Shown one piece after another: positions 8,686 through 17,635 of a DNA stretch of 33,256 nt. The stretch is taken from positions 1 through 33,256 of the forward strand of contig JAOUPR010000043.1 in assembly GCA_029879725.1 (NCBI GenBank). Reading direction: 5' to 3'. Origin of the DNA: Gemmatimonadota bacterium (GTDB taxonomy: Bacteria > Gemmatimonadota > Gemmatimonadetes > Longimicrobiales > Gaopeijiaceae). The notes beneath the pieces were generated by a model. That model was not told the origin of the DNA. It did not search any database and saw only the letters and a program-made list of their open reading frames with translations. The translations under genes were made by a program, and so were the position numbers. The number at the start of each line of letters is the position of its first letter. Position 1 is the first letter of the stretch.

Positions 8686-8724
8686 CCCACACCCTCTCCG
8701 GCGTTCAGCGCGGTCGGGTGTGGG
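8686..8724 (-). terminator. Hairpin just downstream of korB, possible terminator
   Basis: CCCACACCC (8686-8694) and GGGTGTGGG (8716-8724) are perfect 9-bp complements. The 21-base loop can form a further short GC stem (GCG/CGC). The structure starts about 10 bp beyond the korB stop and before the regulator promoter region. No U-run follows on the minus strand, so intrinsic termination is uncertain. Confidence 0.4.
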
Positions 8725-8733
8725 GGACGGCTC

Positions 8734-10038
8734 TCACCCCAGCAGGAGTCCGGCTTCCACGGCCGCCGCTCCACCCGCGCCGGCCGCTTCCCTCAGGGCG
8801 TCGACGGGGTAGGATCCACTGTCCCGCAGCGCGGCCGCCACGGCCATGAGCGCCCACGAATCCTTCCTGCGCTCCCACCCGGATGCCCCGGCGAAGTCCA
8901 GCGTCACCGTCCGGGCCCGGGTCTCCACCACGGGGAGCTCGGCGTTCCGGTACACCACCGACCCGGGGCCCAGCGCTCCGACGCGAGCGGCCACCTTGGC
9001 GTGGCCTTCGGGGAAGAGATCGAGGACCACGTCGGGCGAGGGTGTGGCGGTGAAGAGGACCTCCTCCGGAGAGAGGATGACCTCGGAGAGGGAAAACCCC
9101 GTGCGCACCGTCACGGGGTAGTCGTTGCGTTGGGTGGCCCAGAGCCCCGACAGGACCCCACCTCGCGCCAGGGCCCCCGCCGCCGAACCGATCCGCTTCC
9201 CGGCCGCGCCGGCGATCACCCACGACAGAGGACGGTCCACCCCGCTCTCGAAGCGGGGCTCCATGGGCCGTGGCGGCATGACCTCCCGACCCACCACGCC
9301 TTCGTACTGGACCCGGTACGCCTTCGCGTACTCGGGGCGGGGAGCTTCGGCCAGCACGCCCGCGGGGAGCCCGAGGGTGTCGAGGAGTTCCTCCATGGAC
9401 TTCCGGGAAAGCTTGTTGGCGGGGGCGTAGTACGCCGTGCAGAGCTCCCACACGTCCACCAGGGAGAAGCCGTCGTTGCGGAGCGCTCGCTCCATGAGGT
9501 CGGTCACGTCACCATGGAAGGTGGAGGTCCGCGCCACGAAGCTCGCTCCGTTCACCGCCACCGTGCCGCAGATGTCCATGGGGCGCTCGATCTGCCCCAG
9601 CGGCGTGGTCGCCGTGACCCCGCCGGGAGGCGTGCTCACCGAGTGCTCTCCCCCCGTCATCCCGTAGTTGAGGTTGTTGAAGACGATGACCGTGACGCCG
9701 ATGTTGCGCCGCGCCGCGTTGATGAGGTGGTGGCCGCCGATGCCGCACCCGCCGTCTCCCATGAGGACCACCACGTGGAGCTCCGGATCCGCCAGCTTGA
9801 TCCCGGTGGCGTAGGTGACCGAGCGCCCGTGGAGTCCGTGGACCGCGTTGGTGGCGAAGAACCGGTCCGACAGCCCGGAGCAGCCGATGTCGGAGACGAT
9901 GACCACCTTCCTGGGGTCTACCTCCAGCTTCACCAGCGCGGCGTCCAGGCGCTCCAGGATGGTGCCGTGGCCGCACCCCGGGCAGAACGGGAAGGGGAGG
10001 GTGGCCTGGTCGAGGTACGTCGGGAGCGCGGTGCTCAT
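8734..10038 (-). CDS. korB: 2-oxoacid:ferredoxin oxidoreductase, beta subunit fused to a C-terminal gamma domain
   Basis: This 434-residue subunit takes part in oxidative CoA-acylation of a 2-oxoacid (2-oxoglutarate or pyruvate type) with ferredoxin as acceptor. Residues 1-~250 are the thiamine-diphosphate beta module: the CPGCGHG motif (C19, C22), C53 and C200 match the four [4Fe-4S] ligands of archaeal 2-oxoacid oxidoreductases in number and spacing, and the ThDP/Mg motif runs GDGGCGIGG...NNLNYGMTGG. From about residue 270 the protein reads as a gamma-type domain (WVIAGAAGKRIGSAAGALA; YPVTVRTGFSLSEVIL; PSPDVVLDLFPEG; SWALMAVAAALRDSG), with the usual GxGGQG glycine motif degenerate. Such gamma domains are more often separate or N-terminal on the alpha chain. 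The ATG overlaps the korA stop as ATGA. Substrate cannot be fixed from sequence. Confidence 0.88.
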   Translation of the reverse strand: MSTALPTYLDQATLPFPFCPGCGHGTILERLDAALVKLEVDPRKVVIVSDIGCSGLSDRFFATNAVHGLHGRSVTYATGIKLADPELHVVVLMGDGGCGIGGHHLINAARRNIGVTVIVFNNLNYGMTGGEHSVSTPPGGVTATTPLGQIERPMDICGTVAVNGASFVARTSTFHGDVTDLMERALRNDGFSLVDVWELCTAYYAPANKLSRKSMEELLDTLGLPAGVLAEAPRPEYAKAYRVQYEGVVGREVMPPRPMEPRFESGVDRPLSWVIAGAAGKRIGSAAGALARGGVLSGLWATQRNDYPVTVRTGFSLSEVILSPEEVLFTATPSPDVVLDLFPEGHAKVAARVGALGPGSVVYRNAELPVVETRARTVTLDFAGASGWERRKDSWALMAVAAALRDSGSYPVDALREAAGAGGAAAVEAGLLLG

Positions 10039-11165
10039 GCCGCCACCTCCCTTCCCACCGCCTGCAGGATCTGCTCGGGAGTGATGAGCTCGCCGTCCAC
10101 GCGGTGGACGCCCGCGACCTCGACGCCGGCGTCGCAGAGGCGCTCGATCTCCCGGATGTACTGCCCCAGGTTGAGTTCCGGAACCACGACCCGACTCACG
10201 CCGTCCAACACCGCGCGGATGGCGCCCTCGGGCACGGGCCAGAGGGAGTGCACGGTGAGCGACGACACGGCGACACCGTCGCCCCGGGCACGGCGCACCG
10301 CTTCCTTCACCGACCGGGCCGTGATGCCGTAGCTCAGGACCAGGGTATCGGCTCCGTCCTCCAGGTCGAGTTCCACCAACCCGATCTCGTCCATGTGATC
10401 CTCGATCTTGGCGGTCAGCCTCCGGTTCAGGCCGTCCACCTGGGCCGGGCTCTTGGTGAGGTAGCCCCGTTCATCGTGGGAGGAGGTCGTGAAGCGGAGG
10501 AGGTGCGCGCCGCCGATGGGTGACATGGCGGGAACGCCCCCTGGCGCGTCCTGGGGGTACGGGACGAAGGGTTCGTCCGCCGGCGCGGTCACCCGCGGGC
10601 GCACGGGAACGGCCTCCCATGCGGCCACGTCGACCGTGGCCCGCGAGAGCACCGTCTCCTTGTCCGTGGCCAGGAAGACCGGCACGCGGAAGCGCTCCGC
10701 CAGGTCGAAGGCCCTCAGGGTCAGGGAGTAGCATTCGGCCACGTTGGTGGGTGCCAGGACGATGACCGGGAAGCCGCCGGAGGTCCCCCAGCGGAGGAAC
10801 TGGATGTCTCCCTGCGCCACCGTGGTCGCGCCCCCCGTCGCGGGCCCCATGCGCTGGGCGTCCACGATGACCATGGGAACCTCACCCATGATGGCCAACC
10901 CCACGTTCTCGCTGTACAGGCTCACTCCGGGGCCGCTGGTGGCGGTCAGCACCCGTGACCCGGTGAGGGCCGCGCCGATGCAGAACCCCATGGAGGCGAT
11001 CTCGTCCTCGCCCTGGATGGCCACACCCCCCACCTTGGGCAGTTCTCTGGCCATGTGCAGGAGGATGGGGGTAGCCGGAGTGATGGGATATCCGGCGAAA
11101 AAATCACAACCGGCATGAATCGCGGCCCGGGCTATGGCCTCGGCGCCGTCGATGAACTCGCGCAT
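10035..11165 (-). CDS. korA: 2-oxoacid:ferredoxin oxidoreductase, alpha subunit
   Basis: The 376-residue alpha subunit supplies the pyrimidine-binding half of the thiamine-diphosphate site. It has the family GYPITP motif at residues 25-30 (FFAGYPITPATPILLHMA), the glutamate-bearing GEDEIASMGFCIGAALTG segment, TATSGPGVSLYSENVGLA, and a C-terminal transketolase-like domain (VVPELNLGQYIREIERL). It lacks the N-terminal gamma domain of many KorA proteins; that domain appears at the C terminus of the partner beta subunit instead. The ATG at 11165 is preferred over longer in-frame starts reaching 11432. It has GAGG about 7 bases upstream, and the upstream extension is Gly/Pro-rich with no family match. 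It forms an operon with korB. Confidence 0.9.
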   Translation of the reverse strand: MREFIDGAEAIARAAIHAGCDFFAGYPITPATPILLHMARELPKVGGVAIQGEDEIASMGFCIGAALTGSRVLTATSGPGVSLYSENVGLAIMGEVPMVIVDAQRMGPATGGATTVAQGDIQFLRWGTSGGFPVIVLAPTNVAECYSLTLRAFDLAERFRVPVFLATDKETVLSRATVDVAAWEAVPVRPRVTAPADEPFVPYPQDAPGGVPAMSPIGGAHLLRFTTSSHDERGYLTKSPAQVDGLNRRLTAKIEDHMDEIGLVELDLEDGADTLVLSYGITARSVKEAVRRARGDGVAVSSLTVHSLWPVPEGAIRAVLDGVSRVVVPELNLGQYIREIERLCDAGVEVAGVHRVDGELITPEQILQAVGREVAA

Positions 11166-11466
11166 GGAAACCTCGGGGTGGGGCGGGCCGCTCCCGCCAC
11201 TCCCGAAATGTGCCGTGGCGGCCCTCCGGGGCAGTCGGGAGATCCCCCTGGGGCGATGTGGGGGAACGGCGCTGTCCGTGCCGCCGCCCGGCCCCCCGGC
11301 GTGGAGCCCCTGTTCCCCGCGCCGCGTGAACAGGAAGGCCCCGGGTGGCGGCCCCGTGCCGAACACCCTACCGTTCTCCGTACCCCCTCCGGCGGGTGGA
11401 CCGTCCCACCGGTCGTGAGGGTCGGGCACCATCCCGATCTCCTCGTCGCCTCACCCCGGAGCCCCG
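11166..11466. other. Divergent intergenic region between korA and the BNR-propeller gene
   Basis: This 301-bp, GC-rich spacer must contain promoters for both directions. I see no convincing -35/-10 pair and no convincing coding frame. The minus strand carries several G-runs between about 11287 and 11318 that could form G-rich secondary structure. The korA ribosome-binding site (GAGG) lies at the left edge and GGAG for the plus-strand gene at the right edge. Confidence 0.5.
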
Positions 11467-14400
11467 ATGCGCACCCGCTTCCTCCCCGTCCTCGCCGCGC
11501 AACTCCTCGCCGCGCCCGTATCCGCACAGAGCGTCTCCGAGATCCCCGCGGATCTCTTCGCCGACGCCGACTTCCGCCACGTCGGTCCGGTGGGCAACCG
11601 CGTGAGCGCGGTCATCGGAGAGCCGGGCAACGCCAACGTGTACTACATCGGCGCGGCCTCGGGCGGCGTCTTCCGGAGCGAGGACGGTGGACATTCGTGG
11701 GAGCCCATCTTCGACGACCAGGTGGCCATGTCCATCGGCGCCCTCGCCCTGGCGCCCTCGGACCCCAACGTCCTCTGGGCGGGGACGGGAGAGGCCTTCA
11801 TCCGCTCCAACGTCTCCATCGGCAACGGTGTGTACCGCTCCACCGACGGAGGCGACACCTGGCGCCACATGGGGCTGGACGCCACGGGGCGCGTCGGCCG
11901 GATCGTCATCGACCCGCGCGACCCCGACGTGGTCTTCGTGGCGGCGCTGGGGCACCTGTACGGCCCCCAGGAGGAGAGGGGCGTCTACCGAACCCGCGAC
12001 GGCGGCGAAACGTGGGAACGGGTGCTCTTCGTGGACCGGAACACCGGCGCCGTGGACATCGTCATGAGCCCCGGCAATCCACGCGTCCTGTTCGCGGCGA
12101 CGTGGCAGATGCGCATCTGGACCTGGGGCCGGGAGAGCGGCGGACCGGGGAGCGGACTCTGGAAGTCCACCGACGGCGGGGACACCTGGACCCGCCTGGA
12201 GGGACGCGGCCTCCCGGGCGGCACCCTGGGGAAGATCGGCCTGGGGATGACACCCGACGATCCCGACCGCGTCTACGCCCTCATCGAGACCAACTCCAAC
12301 GGGGACTACGAGCCCCTCACCGAGCACGAAGGAGTGCTGTGGCGCTCCGATGACGGCGGCGCCTCGTGGGACATGGTGAGCGCCGACCACACCCTGGCCC
12401 AGCGTCCGCTCTACTACAGCCGCCTGGCGGTGGCCCCCGACGACCGGGACGAGGTCCACTTCATGTCCACGCGGCACAGCCGCTCCCTGGACGGTGGGCG
12501 GACCGTGGAGGGCGGCGGAGCCGGGGGAGACAACCACGACATGTGGATCGACCCGCTCCTCCCCGACCGCATGATCGTGGGACACGACGGCGGGATCAGC
12601 ATCTCCACCAATCGCGGCGAGTCGTGGTACGAGCCCCAGCTCCCGGTGGCGCAGATGTACCACGTCTCCACCGACAACCGGGTCCCGTACAACCTCTACG
12701 GGAACCGCCAGGACGGGTCGTCCTTCGGGGGACCCTCCAACACGCTCACCTACGGGGAGATCCCGCTGGGCGCGTGGAGGTCCGTGGGAGGGTGCGAGTC
12801 GGGGTTCGCCGTGGCCGACACCGTGACCAACGACGTGGTCTGGTCGGGCTGCTACGAGGGGATCCTGGACCGGCACGAGCTGTCCACGGGGCATACACGC
12901 ACCGTGAGCGTGTGGCCGGACAACCCCGAAGGGTGGGGGGCCGCGGAGCTCCGGTACCGCTTCCAATGGACCTTCCCCATCCACATCTCCCCCCACGACA
13001 ACAACACGGTGTACGTGGGAAGCCAGCACGTGCATCGTACCCGCAACGGCGGCCAGAGCTGGGAGGTGATCAGCCCGGACCTCACCACCGACGACGAGTC
13101 CCGCCAGAGGGCCAGCGGAGGGCTCACCACGGAAGACGCCAGCCCCACGTACTATTCCGTCCTCTTCGCCATCGCCGAGTCCCCGGTGGAGCCGGGCGTG
13201 ATCTGGGCGGGATCCAACGACGGGATGGTCCATCTGACGCGGGACGGAGGCGCCACCTGGTCCGACGTGACCGGGAACATCCCCGGGCTCCCGCCCCACG
13301 GAACGGTGAGCAACATCGAACCTTCCCGCTTCCGGGCCGGCACGGTCTACCTCACGGTGGACCTCCACCAGCTCGGAAACACCGATCCCTGGGTCTACAA
13401 GTCCGACGACTACGGGCGGAGCTGGCGGTCCCTCGCCCGCGGCCTTCCGCGCAGCGTGTTCAGCTACGCCCACGTGGTGCGCGAGGACCCGACCCGAGAG
13501 GGGCTCCTCTACGTCGGAACGGAGAACGGATTGTACGCCTCGTGGGACGACGGCTCGAGCTGGCACCCTCTCCAGGGGGACCTCCCCCACGCCCCCGTCC
13601 ACTGGCTCACGGTACAGCCCCACTTCAACGACCTGGTGGTGAGCACCTACGGGCGGGGTTTCTGGATCCTCGACGACCTCTCTCCCGTGCAGCAGCTCGA
13701 CCCCGGGGTCCTCGCGTCCACGGTGCACCTCTTCCGGCCTCGCGCCGCCTATCGTTTCCTCCGTCGGGAGGGCGCCGCGAGCCAGCCCGCCGACCCCGCC
13801 GCCGGGGAGAACCCCGAGTACGGAGCGACACTGGACTTCTACCTCGCGGAGGCCCCGGCGGACGACGCCACCCTCACCATCGAGGACGAGGCCGGTACGG
13901 TGGTACGCACCCTCCCCGTGAGCGCCCACGCCGGGCTCAACCGGGTGGTCTGGGACCTCACCCATACGCCGTCGAAGCGCCCCCGCCTCCGCACGCCCGC
14001 GCTGGAGCACTCCCACGTGGGCCTGGGCGACGAAGAATGGCGCCCGCCCGTGGACGGCGGCACGGTGCGACCCCTCGCCGTGCCCGGGGAGTACCGGGTG
14101 CGCCTGGCGGTGGACGGGGAGGAGCGGACCACGACGCTCACCGTGCTCCAGGATCCCGCCTCCCGAGGCACCGCAGCGGACATGAGAGCCCAACTCGACA
14201 TGCAGCTCGAGTTGCGGGAGATGACCGACTCCACGGCGGCGCTCATCGACCGGGTGGAATGGACCCGCAAGGGACTCCTCGACCTGAGGGTGCGCCTGCG
14301 CGGTGACTCGGCCTACGACGACGTGGTCGCCGCGGGAGAGGCGCTCCATGAAGCCCTGGTGGAGTTGGAGATGCGCCTCTTCGACCTCCGCCTCTCCGGA

Positions 14401-14646
14401 GGCACCGCGGGACAGGACACCATCCGGTGGCCCCGGCGGCTCTTCGCCAAGCTCACCAGCCTGGCGGGGTACGCCTCGGGCACCGACCATCCACCCACCG
14501 AACAGGCGGGAGAGGTGCGGGACCGATACCGCGTGGAGCTGTCCGAAGTCCTGGCGCGCTGGGCCGAGCTGGCGGACGGCGACATCGCGCACCTCAACCG
14601 GATGCTCACGGGGCGGGGACTCCTTCCGGTGATCTCGGAGCCGTAG
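11467..14646 (+). CDS. Secreted sortilin/BNR-repeat beta-propeller protein (VPS10-like, often annotated glycosyl hydrolase)
   Basis: A 1,059-residue exported protein with an N-terminal signal peptide (MRTRFLPVLAAQLLAAPVSA). Many Asp-box/BNR units of the form S-x-D-x-G-x-T/S-W run through residues ~55-720, for example RSEDGGHSW, RSTDGGDTW, RTRDGGETW, KSTDGGDTW, RSDDGGASW, LTRDGGATW and KSDDYGRSW. This implies one or two multi-bladed propellers. A conserved STYGRGFWILDD segment (~720) ends the propeller part. A beta-sandwich-like C-terminal region follows (residues ~790-900), then a helical tail. No hydrolase catalytic set is recognisable, so the common 'glycosyl hydrolase' label is not supported. 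The ATG has GGAG 5 bases upstream. It is followed co-directionally by the DUF5916 gene. Confidence 0.85.
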   Translation: MRTRFLPVLAAQLLAAPVSAQSVSEIPADLFADADFRHVGPVGNRVSAVIGEPGNANVYYIGAASGGVFRSEDGGHSWEPIFDDQVAMSIGALALAPSDPNVLWAGTGEAFIRSNVSIGNGVYRSTDGGDTWRHMGLDATGRVGRIVIDPRDPDVVFVAALGHLYGPQEERGVYRTRDGGETWERVLFVDRNTGAVDIVMSPGNPRVLFAATWQMRIWTWGRESGGPGSGLWKSTDGGDTWTRLEGRGLPGGTLGKIGLGMTPDDPDRVYALIETNSNGDYEPLTEHEGVLWRSDDGGASWDMVSADHTLAQRPLYYSRLAVAPDDRDEVHFMSTRHSRSLDGGRTVEGGGAGGDNHDMWIDPLLPDRMIVGHDGGISISTNRGESWYEPQLPVAQMYHVSTDNRVPYNLYGNRQDGSSFGGPSNTLTYGEIPLGAWRSVGGCESGFAVADTVTNDVVWSGCYEGILDRHELSTGHTRTVSVWPDNPEGWGAAELRYRFQWTFPIHISPHDNNTVYVGSQHVHRTRNGGQSWEVISPDLTTDDESRQRASGGLTTEDASPTYYSVLFAIAESPVEPGVIWAGSNDGMVHLTRDGGATWSDVTGNIPGLPPHGTVSNIEPSRFRAGTVYLTVDLHQLGNTDPWVYKSDDYGRSWRSLARGLPRSVFSYAHVVREDPTREGLLYVGTENGLYASWDDGSSWHPLQGDLPHAPVHWLTVQPHFNDLVVSTYGRGFWILDDLSPVQQLDPGVLASTVHLFRPRAAYRFLRREGAASQPADPAAGENPEYGATLDFYLAEAPADDATLTIEDEAGTVVRTLPVSAHAGLNRVVWDLTHTPSKRPRLRTPALEHSHVGLGDEEWRPPVDGGTVRPLAVPGEYRVRLAVDGEERTTTLTVLQDPASRGTAADMRAQLDMQLELREMTDSTAALIDRVEWTRKGLLDLRVRLRGDSAYDDVVAAGEALHEALVELEMRLFDLRLSGGTAGQDTIRWPRRLFAKLTSLAGYASGTDHPPTEQAGEVRDRYRVELSEVLARWAELADGDIAHLNRMLTGRGLLPVISEP

Positions 14647-14763
14647 CGCCGGGGGGGACGCCCTCCGCGCCCCGTTTCGCCGGCACGACGCAACCATTCG
14701 GGCCAACGACCCGTCAGTACAGCATAAGGATGACGAGTCGTTCCCCAATGGATCCAAGGCATC

Positions 14764-17490
14764 ATGATGGATATGCGTCCCCCCCTAGCGGGCATCTTCG
14801 CGGCCCTGGTCACTCTGCCGGGGACCCTCTTCGCTCAGGTCACCGCCGTTTCCTCGCCGGACTCCCCACCCCCCTCCGCCGGCGCGACGCGGCTGGAGGG
14901 TGCGATCTCCATCGATGGCCGCCTCGACGAACCAGGATGGCGGCGGGCGACCCCCATCACCGACTTCCGCCAGTACCAGCCCGACGAGGGCCGGCCCGCC
15001 ACTCTCCCCATGGAGGTCCGCTTCCTCTTCGATGACGCGGCCCTGTACATCGGCGCCCGCCTGAGCCAGCCCGGGGGGGTGGCCGCGCCCCTGGCCCGGC
15101 GTGACCAACTCCTGGACGCCAGCGGGGACAACGGCTCCTTCAACTCGCTCACCACGGACAAGCTCGTCGTCGACCTCGACCCCTATCACAACCACATCGA
15201 CAACGCGCGCTTCGAGGTCAATCCGGCGGGGGCGAAGGGGGACCAGTTCAACGGCGATCCCTCCTGGGATCCCGTGTGGGAAGCGGCGGCGCGGGTGGAC
15301 TCGGCCGGGTGGAGCGCCGAGATGCGCATCCCCTACAGCCAGTTGCGCTTCAGCCGGGACAGCGCACAGGTCTGGGGACTGCAGATCTGGCGCTACGTGG
15401 ACGGCCTGAACGAGCAGGACATGTGGTCCTTCTGGCGGCGGAACGCCTCCGGAGGACCGGCGTTCTACGGGACGCTGGACGGACTGGAGATCACCCACCG
15501 GCCCCGCCAGTTGGAGGTTCTACCCTATGCCGTGGCGGGCGGCACGTTCGAGCGCGCCGCCAGCGGGGATCCGTACCACGACGACCACGAGGGGCACATG
15601 AACGTGGGAGGAGACATCAAGTACCTCCTCACCTCGAATCTGACCCTGAACGCCACCCTGAACCCCGACTTCGGACAGGTGGAGGTGGACCCGGCGGTTC
15701 TGAACCTCAGCGCGTACGAGACGTATTACGACGAGAAGCGCCCCTTCTTCGTCGAGGGGAGGAGCGCGTTCAGCTTCGGCGGAATGCGGTGCATGTTCTG
15801 CAGCAACAGTTCCAGCCTCTCGGCCTTCTATTCGCGGCGCATAGGCCGGGCGCCGCAGCTCGGCGGTTTCGTCCAGGGCCGCTCCATCTACGCCGACACT
15901 CCGGACAACACGAGGATCCTGGGCGCCGCCAAGATCACCGGGCGTACCGGAGGCGGCTTCACGGTCGGCATCCTCGACGCCATCACCAATCAGGAGACGG
16001 CCCACTACCTTCCCACCGGTGGGGCGCCGGAGCTCTCCCAGGTGGTCGAGCCCCTGACGAATTTCTTCGTGGGAAGGGTGAAGAAGGACTTCAACCAGGG
16101 CTCCACCTGGGTGGGGGGCATCTTCACCTCCACGACCCGACGGATGAGCGACGGGGTCGTCAGCGACCGACTGCGCAGTCACGCAGAGGCCTGGGGCCTG
16201 GACTGGCGCCACTACTGGAACCGCAGGGACTACTCCTGGATGGGCGGTCTGCTCTTCTCCAACGTCGCCGGCTCACCCGCGGCCATGGCCGCCACCCAGC
16301 GCTCCAGCACCCACTACCACCAGCGGCCGGACCGCCAGGTCACGGGGGACGGACTCTTCGGCACCGCATACGATCTCACGGCGACGTCCATGCAGGGGTA
16401 CGGTATGTATACGCGGGTGGGCAAGGACGGAGGGACGCTGCTGTGGGAGGCCATGGCCAACGTCCGGAGTCCGGGGTTCGAGGTCAACGACCTCGCCTTC
16501 CTGAGCCGCGCCGACTACGTGTGGATGAACGGCAACGTCGGGGGCAACTGGACCGTCCCCACGAGTTGGTATCGGCACATCTTCACGAGCCTCGGGGGTG
16601 CCACGCAGTACAACTACGACGGGGACCGCACGTTCAGCCAGCTCCAGGCCTACTATGGGATGGAACTCCCGAACTACTGGAACGTGCGCACCTTCCTCAT
16701 CCGCAACTTCACGTCCTTCGACGACCGCCTCACCCGCGGGGGGCCGGTCGTGAAGCGCGCCGGACAAGACTTCGGCCACCTCCAGGTATCCACGGACGCA
16801 CGGCGTCGCGCCGTCTTCGACATCTCCGTGGCGGCCTCCCGGGGGATCGACTCTCCCACGCACTCCCTCACCGTCCGTCCGGGCGTCGCGCTCAAGCCGA
16901 CCAGCAACGTGTTCATCCAGATCTCCCCCACCTACTCCCGGGACGAGAGCGATGCCCAGTACATCACCGCCGTGGCCGATCCCACCGCGACGGCCTTCTA
17001 CGGGACGCGCTACGTCTTCGGCTTCGTGAATACCAGAACCGTGTCCCTGGACACGCGCATCAACTGGACCTTCACGCCGAACCTGACCCTGCAGCTCTAC
17101 GCTCAGCCCTTCATCGCCGGCGGGGACTATACGTCGTTCCGGGAGTTCGCCGAACCAAGGAGCATCCGGAAGCTCGACTACGGCGACGACGTGGGCACCG
17201 CGACCTACGACGAGGTCGCCAACGCCTACACCATCGACGCCGACGGCGCGGGCGCGGGCGCACCCTTCACCCTGGACAACCCCGACTTCACCCTGCGCTC
17301 ACTGCGGGGTACGGCCGTGCTGCGCTGGGAATACCGTCCCGGCTCCACCGTCTTCTTCGTGTGGACGCAGCACCGGTCGGGCCAGGACCCGGTGGGGACA
17401 TGGGACTTCGACGGTGCACGGTCGGCGATCCTGGCGGACCCGGCGACGAACGTGTTCCAGGTGAAGGCGACGTACTGGCTGGGTCGCTGA
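14764..17490 (+). CDS. CBM9-like/DUF5916 outer-membrane protein
   Basis: A 908-residue exported protein whose signal peptide ends near TLFAQ (residue ~24). Residues ~45-240 resemble the family 9 carbohydrate-binding-like fold found at the start of DUF5916 proteins (GAISIDGRLDEPGWRRATPI; ALYIGARL; GWSAEMRIPYSQLRF; WGLQIWRYV). The rest is rich in alternating aromatic/polar strands, consistent with a C-terminal beta-barrel, and includes NPDFGQVEVDPAVLNLSAYE and EKRPFFVEG, both DUF5916 hallmarks. Three methionine codons lie close together (14764, 14767, 14773); the first is used here. The gene lies 117 bp after the propeller gene and may be co-transcribed with it. The ligand or transported substrate is unknown. 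Confidence 0.85.
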   Translation: MMDMRPPLAGIFAALVTLPGTLFAQVTAVSSPDSPPPSAGATRLEGAISIDGRLDEPGWRRATPITDFRQYQPDEGRPATLPMEVRFLFDDAALYIGARLSQPGGVAAPLARRDQLLDASGDNGSFNSLTTDKLVVDLDPYHNHIDNARFEVNPAGAKGDQFNGDPSWDPVWEAAARVDSAGWSAEMRIPYSQLRFSRDSAQVWGLQIWRYVDGLNEQDMWSFWRRNASGGPAFYGTLDGLEITHRPRQLEVLPYAVAGGTFERAASGDPYHDDHEGHMNVGGDIKYLLTSNLTLNATLNPDFGQVEVDPAVLNLSAYETYYDEKRPFFVEGRSAFSFGGMRCMFCSNSSSLSAFYSRRIGRAPQLGGFVQGRSIYADTPDNTRILGAAKITGRTGGGFTVGILDAITNQETAHYLPTGGAPELSQVVEPLTNFFVGRVKKDFNQGSTWVGGIFTSTTRRMSDGVVSDRLRSHAEAWGLDWRHYWNRRDYSWMGGLLFSNVAGSPAAMAATQRSSTHYHQRPDRQVTGDGLFGTAYDLTATSMQGYGMYTRVGKDGGTLLWEAMANVRSPGFEVNDLAFLSRADYVWMNGNVGGNWTVPTSWYRHIFTSLGGATQYNYDGDRTFSQLQAYYGMELPNYWNVRTFLIRNFTSFDDRLTRGGPVVKRAGQDFGHLQVSTDARRRAVFDISVAASRGIDSPTHSLTVRPGVALKPTSNVFIQISPTYSRDESDAQYITAVADPTATAFYGTRYVFGFVNTRTVSLDTRINWTFTPNLTLQLYAQPFIAGGDYTSFREFAEPRSIRKLDYGDDVGTATYDEVANAYTIDADGAGAGAPFTLDNPDFTLRSLRGTAVLRWEYRPGSTVFFVWTQHRSGQDPVGTWDFDGARSAILADPATNVFQVKATYWLGR

Positions 17491-17635
17491 GGGGAGGGCC
17501 GCGCCGGCGCGTTCCCAGGTGATTCGTCGGGGCGCGATCCGGGACCCATACCTGCTGGTGGAATCCCGGCTTGCGACTTCTCCGACTCCTACCTACCGTG
17601 ACGCGCTCGCCTGACCGTCCGCTTTCACGGTGGGG

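Noticed and set aside
12110..13600. Repeated DNA blocks within the BNR-propeller gene as a possible tandem repeat
   Set aside because: The similarity is the protein-level Asp-box motif at irregular spacing, not a nucleotide repeat.
11368..14757. 1,129-codon open frame on the minus strand opposite the BNR-propeller gene
   Set aside because: Its translation is Arg/Gly/His/Val-rich with no domain pattern. The plus-strand frame has a signal peptide and many BNR repeats, so this is a high-GC shadow.
15276..17522. 748-codon plus-strand open frame inside the DUF5916 gene
   Set aside because: Out-of-frame shadow with Arg/Gly/His-rich composition; the DUF5916 frame is clearly coding.
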